37,720 bases of DNA, from positions 1-37,720 of the IMG/VR virus record IMGVR_UViG_3300038701_000336, one strand, 5' to 3'. This DNA comes from a virus. Within the stretch, counting starts at the first letter, position 1; every line of letters begins with the position of its first letter. A program made the translations under genes and the position numbers. The notes under the pieces were generated by a model. That model did no database searches. It saw nothing but the letters and a program-made list of their open reading frames with translations, and had not been told where the DNA came from. Below, piece by piece: positions 1-7,244 of the stretch.

Positions 1-2
1 GT

Positions 3-137
3 GTAATAATGCGTGAGAACATGGCGCAAATGGATTTACAGGAAACTATATTGCAAACGCCACCTGTTTTAGTATTGGAAGAATTTCAGAACGTACAAGG
101 TCGGAAAGTAAGAACAGAACAGAATTTGCAGATTTAA
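3..137 (+). CDS. Possible C-terminal end of an upstream gene (partial)
   Basis: This frame is open from the window edge to a TAA at 135-137 and encodes about 44 residues ending in KVRTEQNLQI. It could be the tail of a gene that begins before the window, or a short ORF starting at the ATG at 9. No family is recognisable. The next gene has its own promoter box just downstream, which fits a gene ending here. The second plus frame is also open from 17, but it has no plausible start before 146. Confidence is low because the stretch is short. Confidence 0.3.
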   Translation, partial: VIMRENMAQMDLQETILQTPPVLVLEEFQNVQGRKVRTEQNLQI

Positions 138-140
138 TCG

Positions 141-148
141 TATATTTG
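141..148 (+). promoter_or_regulatory. Bacteroidota-type -7 promoter box (TATATTTG)
   Basis: TATATTTG matches the TAnnTTTG -7 element and lies 21 bases before the ATG at 170. It runs into TGTAAACAAA, close to the dyad that follows the -7 boxes at 21010 and 27200. No good -33 TTG is seen at the usual distance. Confidence 0.5.
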
Positions 149-169
149 TGTAAACAAAAAAATAGACAC

Positions 170-616
170 ATGTTTAAATTAAACATTGACCTTACAACAT
201 TCAACGAAAGAAAGCCATTCGACCCAGAAAACATTGAAGAAACAATTGGGATAATTGAATTTGATGATTTCATTCCCTTCATTGCCTACGTAATGGCTGA
301 GTTAAACCCAAGCGATAAAAAGGTTTACATACTTGCGTATGGCGAAGACGAAGATGAAGATGGCTTTGTTTTTGTTGACCACATGACTTGCAATATTATA
401 GACCTAATTGAGAGTCAAGTAAAAGACTTAATTGATGAGGGGTGTATTAATAACGTATTTTTATTCGCTAGAGACAATTACAACGATGCTTATGATTTAG
501 CATTAGACATGAAGGAGCAAACTGGAATGTTAAAGTGGCAACTAGAGATGGTTATAGAGATGGATGAGCCAACAATAAGTAATAAAGGCGTTCGTGTAGA
601 CCTATCAGTTAATTAA
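170..616 (+). CDS. Hypothetical acidic protein
   Basis: The protein has 148 residues, is strongly acidic, and carries an EDEDEDG run around residue 56. I do not recognise a family; there is no signal peptide or membrane segment. The ATG at 170 is preferred over a TTG at 146 because the -7 box at 141-148 overlaps that TTG, and because the AATAGACA leader seen before other genes here ends just ahead of this ATG. An intrinsic terminator at 666-695 closes the unit, so it looks monocistronic. It sits between the window edge and a non-coding RNA candidate, and nothing in that context suggests a function. Confidence 0.7.
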   Translation: MFKLNIDLTTFNERKPFDPENIEETIGIIEFDDFIPFIAYVMAELNPSDKKVYILAYGEDEDEDGFVFVDHMTCNIIDLIESQVKDLIDEGCINNVFLFARDNYNDAYDLALDMKEQTGMLKWQLEMVIEMDEPTISNKGVRVDLSVN

Positions 617-665
617 CCGTACATTTGTTTCAGCCCGTTTCGGGTTAGTTCCTTGCCGAACAATT

Positions 666-695
666 AGCCGTTGCAGAAATGTAGCGGCTTTTTTA
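666..695 (+). terminator. Intrinsic terminator, 10-bp stem with GAAA loop
   Basis: AGCCGTTGCA (666-675) pairs with TGTAGCGGCT (680-689), including two G-U pairs, around a GAAA tetraloop. A run of five T follows. It ends transcription of the acidic-protein gene, and a new promoter box begins two bases after the T run. Confidence 0.85.
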
Positions 696-696
696 T

Positions 697-704
697 TATA
701 TTTG
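697..704 (+). promoter_or_regulatory. -7 promoter box (TATATTTG) for the 711-1020 transcript
   Basis: TATATTTGTG directly follows a terminator and precedes about 330 bases with no credible ORF. This suggests a dedicated promoter for a non-coding RNA. A TTG lies further upstream (671-673), but its 23-base spacing is longer than usual. Confidence 0.5.
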
Positions 705-710
705 TGTTTA

Positions 711-1020
711 TACACTTCGGGGTTAAAAGAGTTGACCGAAGGTTCTAGGCAAGGAACGAAAAAGCTCAACCAGATTATTTGAAGTATTGAAAGCCCTGCA
801 TCGAGCAATGTCGTCCTACTGACAACTCGGCAATAAAGCATAACGTTGTATCAACGGTGAACTGTGGGGTTAGTTATTGTAAGTTTCACTAGGGGAAACA
901 AAGAGAACGGATACAGCGATTGAGGTGGTTCTCGAATATGGCAATACGGTAGATGCTTACTAAACAAGTGTAAAAGGCAAATAAACCTAATATGCTTGAA
1001 TAGAGTAGGTGTGTCTTTTT
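711..1020 (+). ncRNA. Candidate structured non-coding RNA (about 310 nt)
   Basis: This is a gene-free stretch between a promoter box (697-704) and a terminator-like hairpin. Visible stems are GTTGA 731-735 with TCAAC 766-770 enclosing GTTC 742-745 with GAAC 754-757; CGAG 802-805 with CTCG 826-829; CGTTG 844-848 with CAACG 852-856; GTTTC 883-887 with GAAAC 895-899; GAGAAC 903-908 with GTTCTC 928-933; and GTAAG 879-883 with CTTAC 956-960. It closes with AAAAGGCA 972-979 pairing to TGTCTTTT 1012-1019 around ACCTA/TAGGT. I see no tmRNA, RNase P, 6S, group I or group II signature. It could instead be a long 5' leader of the glycosyltransferase operon. The class is unknown. Confidence 0.5.
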
Positions 1021-1034
1021 GTTAAATTTACAGT

Positions 1035-1256
1035 ATGAACGCAATCATAAAAGAACTCGATGACTCTGGTCAACTCATAAGGCTAATGCGTGAAGGTTTT
1101 ATTTCTTGGACTATTATGAGGAATAAGGACATCTACCTTACTTATGAAGTTCATCGGAAAATGGGTAAAGGCTACAATCAAGCGGTTCGAGACACAGCCG
1201 ACCAATTCGATATGTCGGACAGGTATATTCAGAAGATTGTAAAAAAGATGAAATGA
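1035..1256 (+). CDS. Small helix-turn-helix-like protein
   Basis: The 73-residue protein has a C-terminal half (about residues 40-73, GKGYNQAVRDTADQF then SDRYIQKIVKKMK) that reads as a helix-turn-helix with a basic recognition helix, so DNA binding is likely. It is the first gene of the sugar operon and its TGA overlaps the next ATG by four bases, indicating translational coupling. The ATG at 1035 lies within 15 bases of a T-rich promoter-like stretch (TTTTTGTTAAATTTA). It may be a local regulator, but this is inferred from its fold-like pattern and position only. Confidence 0.6.
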   Translation: MNAIIKELDDSGQLIRLMREGFISWTIMRNKDIYLTYEVHRKMGKGYNQAVRDTADQFDMSDRYIQKIVKKMK

Positions 1257-2008
1257 AGTTCGAGATAATCTGCACAGGTTGGAACTGCGCTTCATACGTT
1301 GATAAATGCGTTCAATCGGTTCTTAATCAATCTTACGATAATTGGCACTTGCACTTAATATCGGACGGCTCAACCGATGGAACGTGCAACGCTATCAAAG
1401 GCTGGGAAAGTGAAAACATATCCGTACATATTTACAATGAGAACAAAGGCGCGGCACTTAGGCGGTTACAAGCAATAAGACCACTTGACAGCGAAAGCGT
1501 TTGTTTGTTGCTTGGATTAGATGACGAACTGTTACCTAATTGCTTAGAGCGCGTTAAACGAGAATACGATAGCGGTAAGTGGATGACCTACGGTAATTGG
1601 GTTGACCAACACGGCAACGGATTACCAGATAGCTTTGATTTGAACTTCAACCATCTAACGCATCGAAACAGAGATTACAGGAAAGTCATGTATCGGTCAA
1701 CTGCACCTAACACATTCAAGAAGTTTCTATTTGATGAGATACCAGATGAAGATTTTAAAGTATTCGGAAAGTGGATTGACAACGCAACCGAAACCGAACT
1801 AATGTTCTCATGTTTGGAGATGTGCGGAAAAGACAGAATCGGAGTTATCACAGAACCTATCTACCTTTACAATCGCGCAAGGGTTGGCGGCACTATGAAA
1901 CGAACTTACATTCACAACGGACAAAAGATGTCAGGTTCTGAATACAAAATGAAAGTGATTTACTCGGAAGTGATTAAACGTAAAAAGAAACCACTATTGA
2001 AACGATGA
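1253..2008 (+). CDS. Family 2 glycosyltransferase
   Basis: The 251-residue protein begins with a GT-A fold pattern: an N-terminal beta strand, NQSYDNWHLHLISDGSTDGT (about 25-44, nucleotide-sugar binding), and an LDDE motif at 89-92 that stands for the DxD metal/sugar-nucleotide site. Glycosyltransferases of this family transfer a sugar from a nucleotide donor to a glycan or protein acceptor. It lacks membrane helices and so is probably cytoplasmic. It overlaps both neighbours by four bases and is coupled to a second glycosyltransferase and a sugar-nucleotide dehydratase, so the three probably act in one pathway. Donor and acceptor cannot be predicted. Confidence 0.88.
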   Translation: MKFEIICTGWNCASYVDKCVQSVLNQSYDNWHLHLISDGSTDGTCNAIKGWESENISVHIYNENKGAALRRLQAIRPLDSESVCLLLGLDDELLPNCLERVKREYDSGKWMTYGNWVDQHGNGLPDSFDLNFNHLTHRNRDYRKVMYRSTAPNTFKKFLFDEIPDEDFKVFGKWIDNATETELMFSCLEMCGKDRIGVITEPIYLYNRARVGGTMKRTYIHNGQKMSGSEYKMKVIYSEVIKRKKKPLLKR

Positions 2009-2913
2009 AAGTTCTAAACATCAGTACCAACGATTGGGCGAACTATTCCTATTCTAACGCGGTTGCATTGCGTTCTGTTGGCGTTAAATGCGATGGGTTA
2101 AAGATATACCCGCACTCATTCGGCTATGACCATCAGCACCCGTTAGCTACACCACACGAAATAAAATACGCTGTTAACAATTACGACATTGTTCAGATAT
2201 TCAATAGCGATATTCGGATGCTGCAATTGATAAACGGTTACAAGGGTAGGGTAATTGTTTACCACACTGGAACGGCATACCGAAGAAACCCTAAAGACCT
2301 CAATAGGCTATTCAATAGAGTGGTCTGGAAAACGTGCATAGCGCATGGAGAGTTTGCAGGACAAGGCGCAAAGAATGAAGTTTACATAGATAGAGCTGTT
2401 GATATTGATAATATCAAACCATCTTACAGGTTAGCGTCAGGCAATTGGAAGTTCATTCATTGTCCATCAAATCCAAAGGTCAAAGGAACAGAAGCAATCA
2501 AACGAATGATGGATGAGTGCGGTGCGAACTTCAAAGCACACACGGAGATTCTTAACCACTCTAAAAGCCTTGACCGTATGCGAGATTGTGACATATACGT
2601 TGAATTGTTTTCGCCAAAATTAAACGGAAAGGTTTATGGTCATTTCGGAATCACGGCTATTGAAGCCGCTGCAATGGGTAAGGTGGTTGTTACTCAGAAT
2701 CTGAGTTCAGACGTTTACGAAAAGAACTACGGAGATTGTCCTTTGATATTGACCAAAGATGAAAGCGACTTTAAGAACCACATTCATTGGCTGATGAATA
2801 TGGACGATGAAGAACTGCGAGGATTGCAACAAGCGCATCGGAAGTGGGCGGTTGAGAAACATTCATTCAAGGCAATGGGTGAAAGGTTGAAGGGAATACT
2901 TGAATATGATTGA
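2005..2913 (+). CDS. GT4-like glycosyltransferase
   Basis: The 302-residue protein has a GT-B type C-terminal pattern: HCPSNPKVKGTE near residues 152-163 and GHFGITAIEAAAMGKVVVT near 212-230, the usual E-x7-E/nucleotide-sugar region of group 1 transferases. It is somewhat short for the family, with a reduced N-terminal domain. It overlaps the upstream GT2 gene (ATGA) and the downstream dehydratase gene. It is likely cytoplasmic and acts sequentially with the GT2 enzyme. The target may be virion protein, modified DNA or a host surface glycan; the sequence does not decide. Confidence 0.85.
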   Translation: MKVLNISTNDWANYSYSNAVALRSVGVKCDGLKIYPHSFGYDHQHPLATPHEIKYAVNNYDIVQIFNSDIRMLQLINGYKGRVIVYHTGTAYRRNPKDLNRLFNRVVWKTCIAHGEFAGQGAKNEVYIDRAVDIDNIKPSYRLASGNWKFIHCPSNPKVKGTEAIKRMMDECGANFKAHTEILNHSKSLDRMRDCDIYVELFSPKLNGKVYGHFGITAIEAAAMGKVVVTQNLSSDVYEKNYGDCPLILTKDESDFKNHIHWLMNMDDEELRGLQQAHRKWAVEKHSFKAMGERLKGILEYD

Positions 2914-3754
2914 CCTTGAAAAGTTCTTAAATAGAGAACCTGAAACGTTCAGCGATGTTGACTTTGGCAATAAGAAGATACTTGTAACGGGTGCAGCTGG
3001 GTCTATTGGCTCAGAGATTTGCAGAAAGCTGAAAGGGTTTGACGTTACTGGGTTTGACCAATCCGAAACAGGTCTATTTGAGTTGCGTAATGAAACAGGC
3101 GTTAAGGTCATATTAGGCAACATCGTAACCGATTACGAGGTAGTCAGGCATTTCGATTATGTGTTTCATTCTGCCGCATACAAGCACGTTGGAATGATGG
3201 AGGAATTTCCAGAACAAGCATGGCGAACTAATTTAGTAGGAACTCGAAGATTAGTTGAAAATTTCAGAGGTGAAAGCTTTGTGTTGGTTTCAACTGACAA
3301 GGCGGCTAATCCAAAGTGCGTAATGGGTAAATCCAAGAAAGACGCGGAAGATATTGTGATGGGTTGGGGCGGTTCGGTTGTTCGGTTTGGCAATGTGATA
3401 GGCTCAAACGGTTCAGTCCTTACTATTTGGGAACGGCAATTGAAACAAGGTCAACCGTTGACTGTAACGGACAAAGAAGCAACACGCTACTTTATGACTA
3501 TTCCAGAGGCTGCATCGTTAGTGATTGAAACGGCTATGTTTAAGCAAGGAAAGTATCTTCTTGATATGGGTGAACCAATCAATATAAACGACTTAGCAGA
3601 ACGCTTTATTGAAATGTCAGGTGTTGAATCTAGTATCGTTTACACGGGTCTAAAGAAAGGCGAAAAGCTACACGAACAATTGACCGATAACGAACATCGG
3701 TTACCAACTTCGCACCCTAAGATATTTGAGATTAAAAAAGACAACTTGTACTAA
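2906..3754 (+). CDS. Nucleotide-sugar 4,6-dehydratase/epimerase, CapD/WbpM type (SDR)
   Basis: The protein has an NAD(P)-binding Rossmann motif TGAAGSIGSE near residue 30, SAAYKHV near 90, and the active-site region STDKAANPKCVMGKSKK near 130-145. The MGKSK gives MxxxK in place of the usual YxxxK, which is the altered triad known from WbpM/CapD-type UDP-HexNAc 4,6-dehydratases. It matches only the soluble catalytic domain; no membrane segments are present. The ATG at 2906 is preferred over a TTG six bases earlier; both overlap the glycosyltransferase gene. It probably makes the unusual activated sugar used by the two transferases. It ends in a long hairpin shared with the convergent gene. Confidence 0.88.
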   Translation: MIDLEKFLNREPETFSDVDFGNKKILVTGAAGSIGSEICRKLKGFDVTGFDQSETGLFELRNETGVKVILGNIVTDYEVVRHFDYVFHSAAYKHVGMMEEFPEQAWRTNLVGTRRLVENFRGESFVLVSTDKAANPKCVMGKSKKDAEDIVMGWGGSVVRFGNVIGSNGSVLTIWERQLKQGQPLTVTDKEATRYFMTIPEAASLVIETAMFKQGKYLLDMGEPININDLAERFIEMSGVESSIVYTGLKKGEKLHEQLTDNEHRLPTSHPKIFEIKKDNLY

Positions 3755-3790
3755 ACAACATTAAAACGATTGTTTAGTAGTCTGTTGTCT
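3734..3790. terminator. Bidirectional terminator between convergent genes
   Basis: TACTAAACAA (3749-3758) pairs perfectly with TTGTTTAGTA (3770-3779). An outer stem AGACAAC (3739-3745) pairs with GTTGTCT (3784-3790). On the minus strand the outer stem is followed immediately by a T run (A run at 3734-3738), so it is a good intrinsic terminator for the 3789-4289 gene. The plus-strand dehydratase stop codon lies inside the stem. Confidence 0.75.
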
Positions 3791-4289
3791 AAATCTTACC
3801 GTATAAGTAACTATCAGAGTTGACGTTTATAATACCGCCTAACTTCTTATTCAATAGCGCGTAGTCTCTTACAGCTTGCTCACGCATTTCATCTTTGATG
3901 TTAGGGTGGTCGTTAAAGTCAACGCCCCAAAGTTTAATCTCTTCTGCCTTGTAAAAGTGATACGCAACACCACACGCAACAAACGGTGAATTGTTTGAAG
4001 ATGGTATAAACTCATGCCATCGGTCGTTATGTGCTGCAATGTTTTTCAGTTTTATCTTCTGGACACGCGGTAAATAGCCCCAATCTTCCAAATGAGTAAA
4101 GAACAAATCGACCTTTAATGATTCGATTGCCTTTAACCTTTCGGCATTGAATACCGAAGGACGGTCAACGCATACGTTACGACCACAACCTTCGACATCG
4201 TTAACACCAATAGTCAGGTGACCATCGGGTTTGAAATGCTTTGCGCTTTCGCCTAAACCAATAACGTGAATTGTGTTCTTGTATTCCAT
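3789..4289 (-). CDS. Rossmann-like protein, MptE/DUF115-like (function unknown)
   Basis: The 166-residue protein starts with MEYKNTIHVIGLGES, a beta strand and glycine loop of Rossmann type, followed by HLTIGVNDVEG and, near the C terminus, EEIKLWGVDF. This resembles 6-hydroxymethylpterin diphosphokinase MptE-like/DUF115-type proteins that often accompany surface-sugar genes, but the match is by pattern only. The ATG at 4289 is chosen because a TATATTTA promoter box lies just upstream at 4317-4310; a longer form from 4334 would include the promoter region. It converges on the sugar operon and shares its terminator. Confidence 0.65.
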   Translation of the reverse strand: MEYKNTIHVIGLGESAKHFKPDGHLTIGVNDVEGCGRNVCVDRPSVFNAERLKAIESLKVDLFFTHLEDWGYLPRVQKIKLKNIAAHNDRWHEFIPSSNNSPFVACGVAYHFYKAEEIKLWGVDFNDHPNIKDEMREQAVRDYALLNKKLGGIINVNSDSYLYGKI

Positions 4290-4309
4290 TACCGTCCGTT
4301 TCGTGTCGG

Positions 4310-4317
4310 TAAATATA
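4310..4317 (-). promoter_or_regulatory. Minus-strand -7 box (TATATTTA)
   Basis: On the minus strand TATATTTA is one base off TAnnTTTG. It sits about 20 bases before the ATG at 4289, with TTG further upstream (4342-4340). It supports the shorter start of the Rossmann-like protein. Confidence 0.4.
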
Positions 4318-4325
4318 GTAAACAA

Positions 4326-4345
4326 CGGTTGCAATTTTACAACCG
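4326..4345 (+). promoter_or_regulatory. Hairpin abutting the protease start codon
   Basis: CGGTTG (4326-4331) pairs with CAACCG (4340-4345), and the protease ATG begins at 4346, the base immediately after the stem. No Shine-Dalgarno sequence is present. The stem could restrain translation initiation of the head operon or act as an operator. Confidence 0.45.
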
Positions 4346-5464
4346 ATGGAAGGAAATATTTTCATTTACGGAGACATCTACCACGACCAAAGCGAAAATG
4401 CTAAGGAATACGGGGCGGTATCTCTAAAATCGGTTACAGACCAGATTAACGCGGCAAAAGATGCTGATACGTTGGTTGTTCACATTCATTCAAGAGGCGG
4501 AGATGTCAACGAAGGTTGGGCTATTCACGATGCGATTGTAGCAACGGGAAAAGAGATAATCACCATCAATGAAGGTATGGTAGGTTCAATTGCAACTGTT
4601 CCATACTTGGCCGCTAAAAAAGAAAACAGAAAATCACTTCCAAACGCTAAGACGTTCATTCATAATCCGTGGGGTGGTCTTATGGGAGATGCTAAGGAAA
4701 TAGCCAAGTATGGCGATGACCTTAAAAAAGAAGAGGAGAAACTAGCTAAGTTCTACGCTGAACAAACAGGCCACGACATCGAGGACATCATTTCTAAGAT
4801 GGACGCTGAAAGCGAGTTCACGGCAGAAGAAGCTAAAGAACTTGGATTCGTTGGTTCAATCAGCGAGCCATTGAAGGCGGTAGCCAAATACACACCAAAG
4901 ATAAAACAAACTAATAAAGTTGATATGTCAGAAGTAAAAGACGAATTGAAGGAACAAAAAAGCCTTCTAACAAAAATCATGGACAAATTGAACATGAACA
5001 AAAAAGCATTAGCCTACACGTTGGACAATGGAGACATTGTTGAAACAGAAGGTGATGCAGAACTAGCTGAAGAGCAAGTATTAATGATGGACGGTGAGCC
5101 ATTGGGAGAAGGCACTTACACGCTTGAAGACGGAAGAAGTGTTACCGTTGACGCTGAAGGTGTTGTAACATCTATTACAAGCGAAGAGGGCGAAGATGAA
5201 ATGGAAGCATTGAAGTCTGAAAACGAAGAGTTGAAAGCTAAGTTGGAAACGATGGAGGCCGAAGCAAGCAAAAACACTGAACTACTCGAAGAGGTAAAAG
5301 GTGAGGTTGCTAAGTTGGCTAAGATGCAATCCACTTACAAGCCGAAAGCACAAGCACCATCTTTCAAGAAACCAACGTCAGACGTTGACGGGAAAGAAGC
5401 AAAAGAAAGCTACGAAGAAATCAAAGCACGTAGAAAAGAAAAACGAAACAAGAAAACTAAGTAA
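4346..5464 (+). CDS. Prohead protease (ClpP-like) with scaffold-like C-terminal region
   Basis: Residues 1-175 form a ClpP/S14-like serine protease: SRGGDVNEGWAIHDAI at about 49-64, the nucleophile in VGSIATV (Ser81), FIHNPWG (His106), and MDAESEFTAEEAKELGFVG with Asp153 as the likely third catalytic residue. Residues 190-372 are acidic, charged and coiled-coil rich (ELKEQ..., LKSENEELKAKLETMEAE) and end in a lysine-rich tail, as expected for an internal scaffold. Fusing maturation protease and scaffold in one protein is known for tailed phages. It lies immediately before the major capsid gene. An internal start could yield scaffold alone, but this is not proven. Confidence 0.9.
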   Translation: MEGNIFIYGDIYHDQSENAKEYGAVSLKSVTDQINAAKDADTLVVHIHSRGGDVNEGWAIHDAIVATGKEIITINEGMVGSIATVPYLAAKKENRKSLPNAKTFIHNPWGGLMGDAKEIAKYGDDLKKEEEKLAKFYAEQTGHDIEDIISKMDAESEFTAEEAKELGFVGSISEPLKAVAKYTPKIKQTNKVDMSEVKDELKEQKSLLTKIMDKLNMNKKALAYTLDNGDIVETEGDAELAEEQVLMMDGEPLGEGTYTLEDGRSVTVDAEGVVTSITSEEGEDEMEALKSENEELKAKLETMEAEASKNTELLEEVKGEVAKLAKMQSTYKPKAQAPSFKKPTSDVDGKEAKESYEEIKARRKEKRNKKTK

Positions 5465-5466
5465 TC

Positions 5467-6585
5467 ATGGCAGATATTATTAACCCATCTGATTTAACCT
5501 TTAATGGTGAGGAAGTAAGAGCAATTTCCGAAGCCATTATGGAAGAGGTGTTCGCTAAACCAGCGTTGACCGAAGTATTAACCGCTTATACAGGCATCAA
5601 GGCAAAGAAGCAGATTGCTTTCTTAGGTCGATTGAATGGACTTGTCGGACAAGCATCTGACACAAGTCAATGCGCTCCTGTTGAGAACACGGCAGGAATT
5701 ACCAACACTGAGAAGTTCTGGAATCCTGTTTTCATTGATGACAGATTCTCAGAATGTTGGACAGACCTATTGGACACGTTCTTCATCTACGGAACTCAAA
5801 ACGGTTTGAATAAAGCCGATTTGACAACTACTGATTTTGCTGATTTCTTCATCGAGCGTTATCAAGATGAAATATTCGAGGCAATGCACCGATTTATTTG
5901 GTTCGGAGACACGGATGCGGCTACAATCGCTGCAAGTCCTGCGGGCAACTTTGCGGTTGCAGGATTCGTTGCGAAACGATGGAACGCGATTGACGGAATT
6001 TGGAAACAACTTTACGCGATTGCAGCGGCTGATTCTAATCGTAGAACATCAGGAACGGGAACAATTAGCGCAAAAAATGACGAAGCGTTAGCGGCAGACC
6101 AAGAATTTGATGACACTGATATCACTAATAGAGTGGTTACAAAAACACTAAGAAAAGTCATTACGGGTGCTGATTATAGACTTAAAGACAAACAGGATAA
6201 AATCATCCTTGTAACTGAATCTGTTGCAGACCAATATGTAGCTGAACTTGAAGACGAAACTTCTAACGGAATTGATGTGGCGTTTGAATACCTTCAAGAT
6301 GGTGTTGCGGTATTGAAAAGACGAGGTGTGACAATTATCTCACTTAGCTTCTGGGATAGAATGATTAGAGGTTACACATCGAACTCAGCAGGTACAGGTT
6401 ACTTTAGACCTCACCGTATTCTAATGACGACAAAAGCAAACCTTGCCTTTGGAACAGAAGAAGAAGGTAACCTATCTGAGGTAGATATTTTCTACAACAA
6501 ACGATTGAAACAAAACTACTTTGACTTTGGAGCAAACCTTGACACGAAAGTGTTGCAGGACTACATGGTTCAAATGTCATACTAA
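5467..6585 (+). CDS. Major capsid protein (HK97-fold type)
   Basis: The 372-residue protein directly follows the protease/scaffold gene with a two-base gap, the standard position of the major capsid protein. It has no cleavable N-terminal delta domain of its own, consistent with a separate scaffold. The central region (about 155-330, TGADYRLK, IILVTESVADQYVAEL, GVTIISLSFWDRM) and the C-terminal strand region (RILMTTKANLAFGTE) fit coat proteins of Bacteroidota siphophages. The call rests on context, length and overall pattern; no single diagnostic motif exists. Confidence 0.85.
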   Translation: MADIINPSDLTFNGEEVRAISEAIMEEVFAKPALTEVLTAYTGIKAKKQIAFLGRLNGLVGQASDTSQCAPVENTAGITNTEKFWNPVFIDDRFSECWTDLLDTFFIYGTQNGLNKADLTTTDFADFFIERYQDEIFEAMHRFIWFGDTDAATIAASPAGNFAVAGFVAKRWNAIDGIWKQLYAIAAADSNRRTSGTGTISAKNDEALAADQEFDDTDITNRVVTKTLRKVITGADYRLKDKQDKIILVTESVADQYVAELEDETSNGIDVAFEYLQDGVAVLKRRGVTIISLSFWDRMIRGYTSNSAGTGYFRPHRILMTTKANLAFGTEEEGNLSEVDIFYNKRLKQNYFDFGANLDTKVLQDYMVQMSY

Positions 6586-6598
6586 AAACTAGAAACAC

Positions 6599-7174
6599 AT
6601 GGCAACTTGTGATAATTTAACAGCAGGCATTTTATATGACTGCGATAACCCACCATCGGGTGGTGCAAATGACAGATTGATTCTGTTCAATTACGATGAT
6701 ATTAACGGCAATGTGACCGTTGATCCAACTAATTCGTTATTGTTCACAGACATCACACTTGCATCAGGTGTAACGGGTTATGTATTTGAAGGATTGAACA
6801 ACTCCAACGAACCGCGTTCAGCGATGGTCAAAGGGCGGTACGTGAACGGTTACGACCATGAAGTCATCTTCAAAGTGTTCAAGAACTCACCAGACGCCAA
6901 AGCACAACTGCAAAAGCTAGATGGTGCTAAGGTTGTTGCATTGGTTCAGAACAACCATAAGGGTGAAAATGGTAACGCGGCCTTTGAGATTTACGGTTAC
7001 GAAACAGGATTGCGACTTCAAGAACTTGAAAGAGTAATTTCAGACAGCGAACTACAAGGAGCGTACAACGTGAACATCAGAAACGATGAAGTTTCTCGAC
7101 CAAGTTCATTGCCTCACACACTTTGGGATACTAACTTCGCAACTACTAAGGCAATTGTAGATAGTTTAGTGTAA
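6599..7174 (+). CDS. Probable major tail (tube) protein
   Basis: The 191-residue protein is beta-rich without charged clusters, and begins MATCDNLTAGILYDCDNPPSGG. The second half (GYDHEVIFKVF, AKAQLQKLDGAKVVALVQNN, AAFEIYGYETGLRL) resembles tail-tube-like proteins found beside the capsid gene in Bacteroidota phages. It may instead be a head decoration protein. It is the last gene before a strong terminator (7202-7230), so its transcript with the capsid gene is insulated from the portal unit, which fits high expression of a major virion component. Confidence 0.6.
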   Translation: MATCDNLTAGILYDCDNPPSGGANDRLILFNYDDINGNVTVDPTNSLLFTDITLASGVTGYVFEGLNNSNEPRSAMVKGRYVNGYDHEVIFKVFKNSPDAKAQLQKLDGAKVVALVQNNHKGENGNAAFEIYGYETGLRLQELERVISDSELQGAYNVNIRNDEVSRPSSLPHTLWDTNFATTKAIVDSLV

Positions 7175-7201
7175 GATTGACGTAAGATTGATTGTGAAGG
7201 G

Positions 7202-7230
7202 GGCGAGGTGGTTAACATCTCGCCTTTTTT
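7202..7230 (+). terminator. Strong intrinsic terminator after the capsid/tail-protein unit
   Basis: GGCGAGGTG (7202-7210) pairs with CATCTCGCC (7216-7224) around GTTAA, and is followed by TTTTTT (7225-7230). It separates the capsid genes from the portal operon. A promoter-like TTAAATTAG follows at once, and the next ATG is 15 bases after the T run. Confidence 0.9.
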
Positions 7231-7244
7231 GTTAAATTAGGACA

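Noticed and set aside
146-170. Upstream TTG start for the 170-616 gene
   Set aside because: The TTG lies inside the -7 promoter box, so transcription would begin downstream of it.
711-1020. tmRNA, RNase P, 6S or self-splicing intron
   Set aside because: None of the hallmark conserved segments of these RNAs could be found. Only a generic structured RNA is supported.
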